DNA of 64,000 bases from assembly GCF_014649695.1 (NCBI RefSeq), contig NZ_BMTN01000003.1, positions 496,001 through 560,000 of the forward strand. The letters are read 5' to 3'. A model generated the notes under the pieces. That model saw nothing but the letters and a program-made list of their open reading frames with translations. It was not told the DNA's origin and did not search any database. The stretch comes from Streptomyces kurssanovii. GTDB lineage: Bacteria; Actinomycetota; Actinomycetes; Streptomycetales; Streptomycetaceae. The position numbers and the translations under genes were made by a program. Positions 62,591-64,000 of this stretch are shown here, piece after piece. Within the stretch, counting starts at the first letter, position 1, and each line of letters opens with the position of its first letter.

Positions 62591-63088
62591 TTACTCCTCG
62601 GGTGTCGGGGACGTGTCCTCGATGGCGTCGGGAGGTGCGTCGAGCGGTGTTTCGAGCAGCAGCCGCAGCTCACGCGTCAGCGCCTCGGTGCGGGGTGCGT
62701 CGAGCCCGCCGAGCGGGGCCAGCAGCCGGTCGAGCAGCGTGTGGACCTCCGCGACGGCGCGGCCGGCCTTCTCCTCTCCCGCTGGGGTGAGCGAGAGCTG
62801 CACGGCCCTGGTGTCGGCGGGGTCGGGCGTGCGCTGTACGAGCCCCGACGCCTCGAGGGCGCGGGCCAGCTTGGAGACGTAGAGCGGCTCCAGGCCGGTG
62901 TGGTCCGCGAGTTGCCGCTGACTGGGGCGGTATCCGGACCGCCATATGCCGTGCAGCGAGGCGATCAGGGTGTACTGCGCGTGAGTCAGCCCCAGGGGAG
63001 CGAGCGCGCGGTCGACAGCGACGCGCCATTTCGTCGAAAGACGCCAGACCAGGTAACCGGGCGTGGGGCCCTTGGGTGCTGTGCTCAT
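62591..63088 (-). CDS. MarR family transcriptional regulator (first of tandem pair)
   Basis: A 165-residue MarR regulator. The recognition region is QRQLADHTGLEPLYVSKLAR (about residues 56-75) followed by the wing RTPDPADTRAVQLSLTPAG, which is a standard MarR wing. TACTGT (63096-63101, minus strand) lies 7 nt before the ATG, so the mRNA is leaderless. An inverted repeat sits in the promoter spacer, suggesting autoregulation. The ligand is unknown. Confidence 0.9.
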   Translation of the reverse strand: MSTAPKGPTPGYLVWRLSTKWRVAVDRALAPLGLTHAQYTLIASLHGIWRSGYRPSQRQLADHTGLEPLYVSKLARALEASGLVQRTPDPADTRAVQLSLTPAGEEKAGRAVAEVHTLLDRLLAPLGGLDAPRTEALTRELRLLLETPLDAPPDAIEDTSPTPEE

Positions 63089-63101
63089 AGAAAATACAGT
63101 A

Positions 63102-63120
63102 CATGGATACTATGTCCATG
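63102..63120 (-). promoter_or_regulatory. Candidate MarR operator
   Basis: CATGGA-N7-TCCATG immediately upstream of the -10 (63096-63101) of the marR gene. This is the usual place for an autoregulatory MarR site. Confidence 0.55.
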
Positions 63121-63130
63121 GCTATTGTTT

Positions 63131-63778
63131 TCAGGCGGTGCCGTTCCGGACGCCGATGAGGTGCCCGTAGGCGACCACGTTGCCCTGATAGCCGGTCTTC
63201 TCCGAGAACTCGCCGCCGCAGGTGATGACCCGGAGCTCGGCCCGGTCGCCGGACCTGTAGACCTTCTTGTCGGGAAAGTCGTCGGCCTCGTACACCTCGA
63301 TCGCGTCGATCGTGAAGACCGCGGTCCGGCCGTCCGCGCGGAGCACCTCGATCCGGTGGCCCTTCTTCAGGGCGCCGAGGCTGTAGAAGACGGCGGGCCC
63401 CCGCGCGTTGTCGACATGGCCGGCCACGATCGCCGTGCCCTTGGCGCCCGGGGTGGTCCCGTCCTCGTACCACCCGGCCAGGTTCCGGTCTTCGGCCGGT
63501 GGGACGTCGAGACTGCCGTCGCGGGCGAGGCCGAGGCCCATCACGGGGGCGTCGACGTCGATCTGCGGAATGCGCAGCCGGACCGGCTCCGAGGGCGGCA
63601 GCGGGTCGGCGGCGGCGTCCGTGTGCTGGTTCGGGCCGGCGGCGAAGGCCTGCGCGGCTGAGGGGACGGGCGGGGTGATGTCGCGGGTGCCGTTGTGCAC
63701 CAGCCACAGCCCGGCGCAGACGGCGGCGGCCACGGCCCAGCCCTTGGCCCTGCGCCTGGTGCTGTCCTGAGCGCTCAT
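63131..63778 (-). CDS. Class F sortase
   Basis: A 215-residue transpeptidase anchored by an N-terminal TM segment (AVAAAVCAGLWLVHNG). The sortase barrel contains the catalytic His in IVAGHVDNARG, the catalytic Cys in VITCGGEF and a downstream Arg candidate (VRNG). Extracellular side expected. The ATG at 63778 has GGAGGACC upstream; the frame runs further but without support. Streptomyces class F sortases have few known substrates, and none is adjacent. Confidence 0.87.
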   Translation of the reverse strand: MSAQDSTRRRAKGWAVAAAVCAGLWLVHNGTRDITPPVPSAAQAFAAGPNQHTDAAADPLPPSEPVRLRIPQIDVDAPVMGLGLARDGSLDVPPAEDRNLAGWYEDGTTPGAKGTAIVAGHVDNARGPAVFYSLGALKKGHRIEVLRADGRTAVFTIDAIEVYEADDFPDKKVYRSGDRAELRVITCGGEFSEKTGYQGNVVAYGHLIGVRNGTA

Positions 63779-64000
63779 CGGTCCTCCGGCTTCGCTGCGG
63801 GGGCGGCCGGGCACGGCCCGGGCGGCGCCCGGGCCGGGCGGCCGTACGGGACATGGGGGCTCGGTCGTGGGGCGGTCGCGCGCGTCCGGCACCGCCCGGA
63901 CGTCGCCCCGCCCCCGTCGGCTCGAGGCCTGACGGGAGCGGGGGATCCGGCGGGACGAGGAACGGTTGGGGTACCGGTCCGTCAGCCTCTCTGCGCGCCG
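63779..64000. other. Right edge of window, no gene seen
   Basis: GC-rich sequence upstream of the sortase gene. I see no supported start or stop of another gene; a neighbour may begin beyond the window. Confidence 0.5.

Overview
The window is about 64 kb of high-GC, gene-dense DNA from a Streptomyces-type actinomycete chromosome. This rests on the very GC-rich third codon positions, the gene content (HrcA and a second DnaJ, DUF3097, a tricorn-type peptidase, dimeric GlyRS, PPDK, NirBD), the frequent GTG starts, and a local order phoH-ybeY-corC-(cytidine-deaminase-like)-era ... recO-uppS-zur-znuBCA-glyS that is typical of actinobacteria. I see no rRNA, tRNA, CRISPR array, transposase, integrase or replication origin. 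Most of it looks like core chromosome with a few accessory modules.

Layout. 1-8.4 kb: a SpoIIE-type phosphatase cut by the window edge, hemW, a divergent DUF3097/MBL-hydrolase pair, then hrcA-dnaJ behind a CIRCE operator, a nitronate monooxygenase and rsmE. 8.4-15 kb: a lipoprotein, the tricorn-type peptidase, a HIT hydrolase, RNase Z, and a secreted beta-propeller protein divergent from a TetR regulator. 16-18.7 kb: sugar-acid and carbohydrate genes (glucarate dehydratase, PfkB kinase). 18.8-26.1 kb: phoH-ybeY-corC-mmcQ, an MFS/XRE accessory pair, a degenerate cytidine deaminase and era. 26.2-27.6 kb: an M4 protease of protealysin type with its emfourin inhibitor. 27.7-30.5 kb: leuA behind a leucine-rich leader peptide, and a zinc-ribbon/TerB protein. 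30.8-36.1 kb: an MMPL exporter, a two-component system and a secreted serine protease. 36.2-39.1 kb: ferredoxin-NADP reductase, two coupled small ORFs and a DinB protein. 39.3-46.7 kb: recO, uppS, two small membrane proteins, the zinc regulon (zur, znuB, znuC, znuA with two Zur boxes) and glyS. 46.8-56.7 kb: small proteins, an MFS exporter, dusB, ppdK, an ArsR-like regulator, a PhoX-like Tat protein and a VOC protein. 56.8-61 kb: nitrite-reductase operon (FAD reductase-nirB-nirD) under a GlnR-type operator. 61.3-64 kb: a TauE/SafE permease, two tandem MarR regulators and a sortase.

How it works together. Several control circuits can be read from the DNA: HrcA/CIRCE heat-shock repression, GlnR-type nitrogen control of nitrite assimilation, Zur control of zinc uptake, leucine attenuation of leuA, and probable local repressor operators at the TetR, glucarate and MarR loci. 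A recurring -10 element (TANNNT or (G/T)A(C/G)AAT) lies 6-7 nt upstream of many start codons. This implies that many transcripts here are leaderless, and it fixes several start sites. Dispersed intergenic palindromic repeats at 22.1, 32.9 and 61.1 kb mark boundaries of accessory modules.
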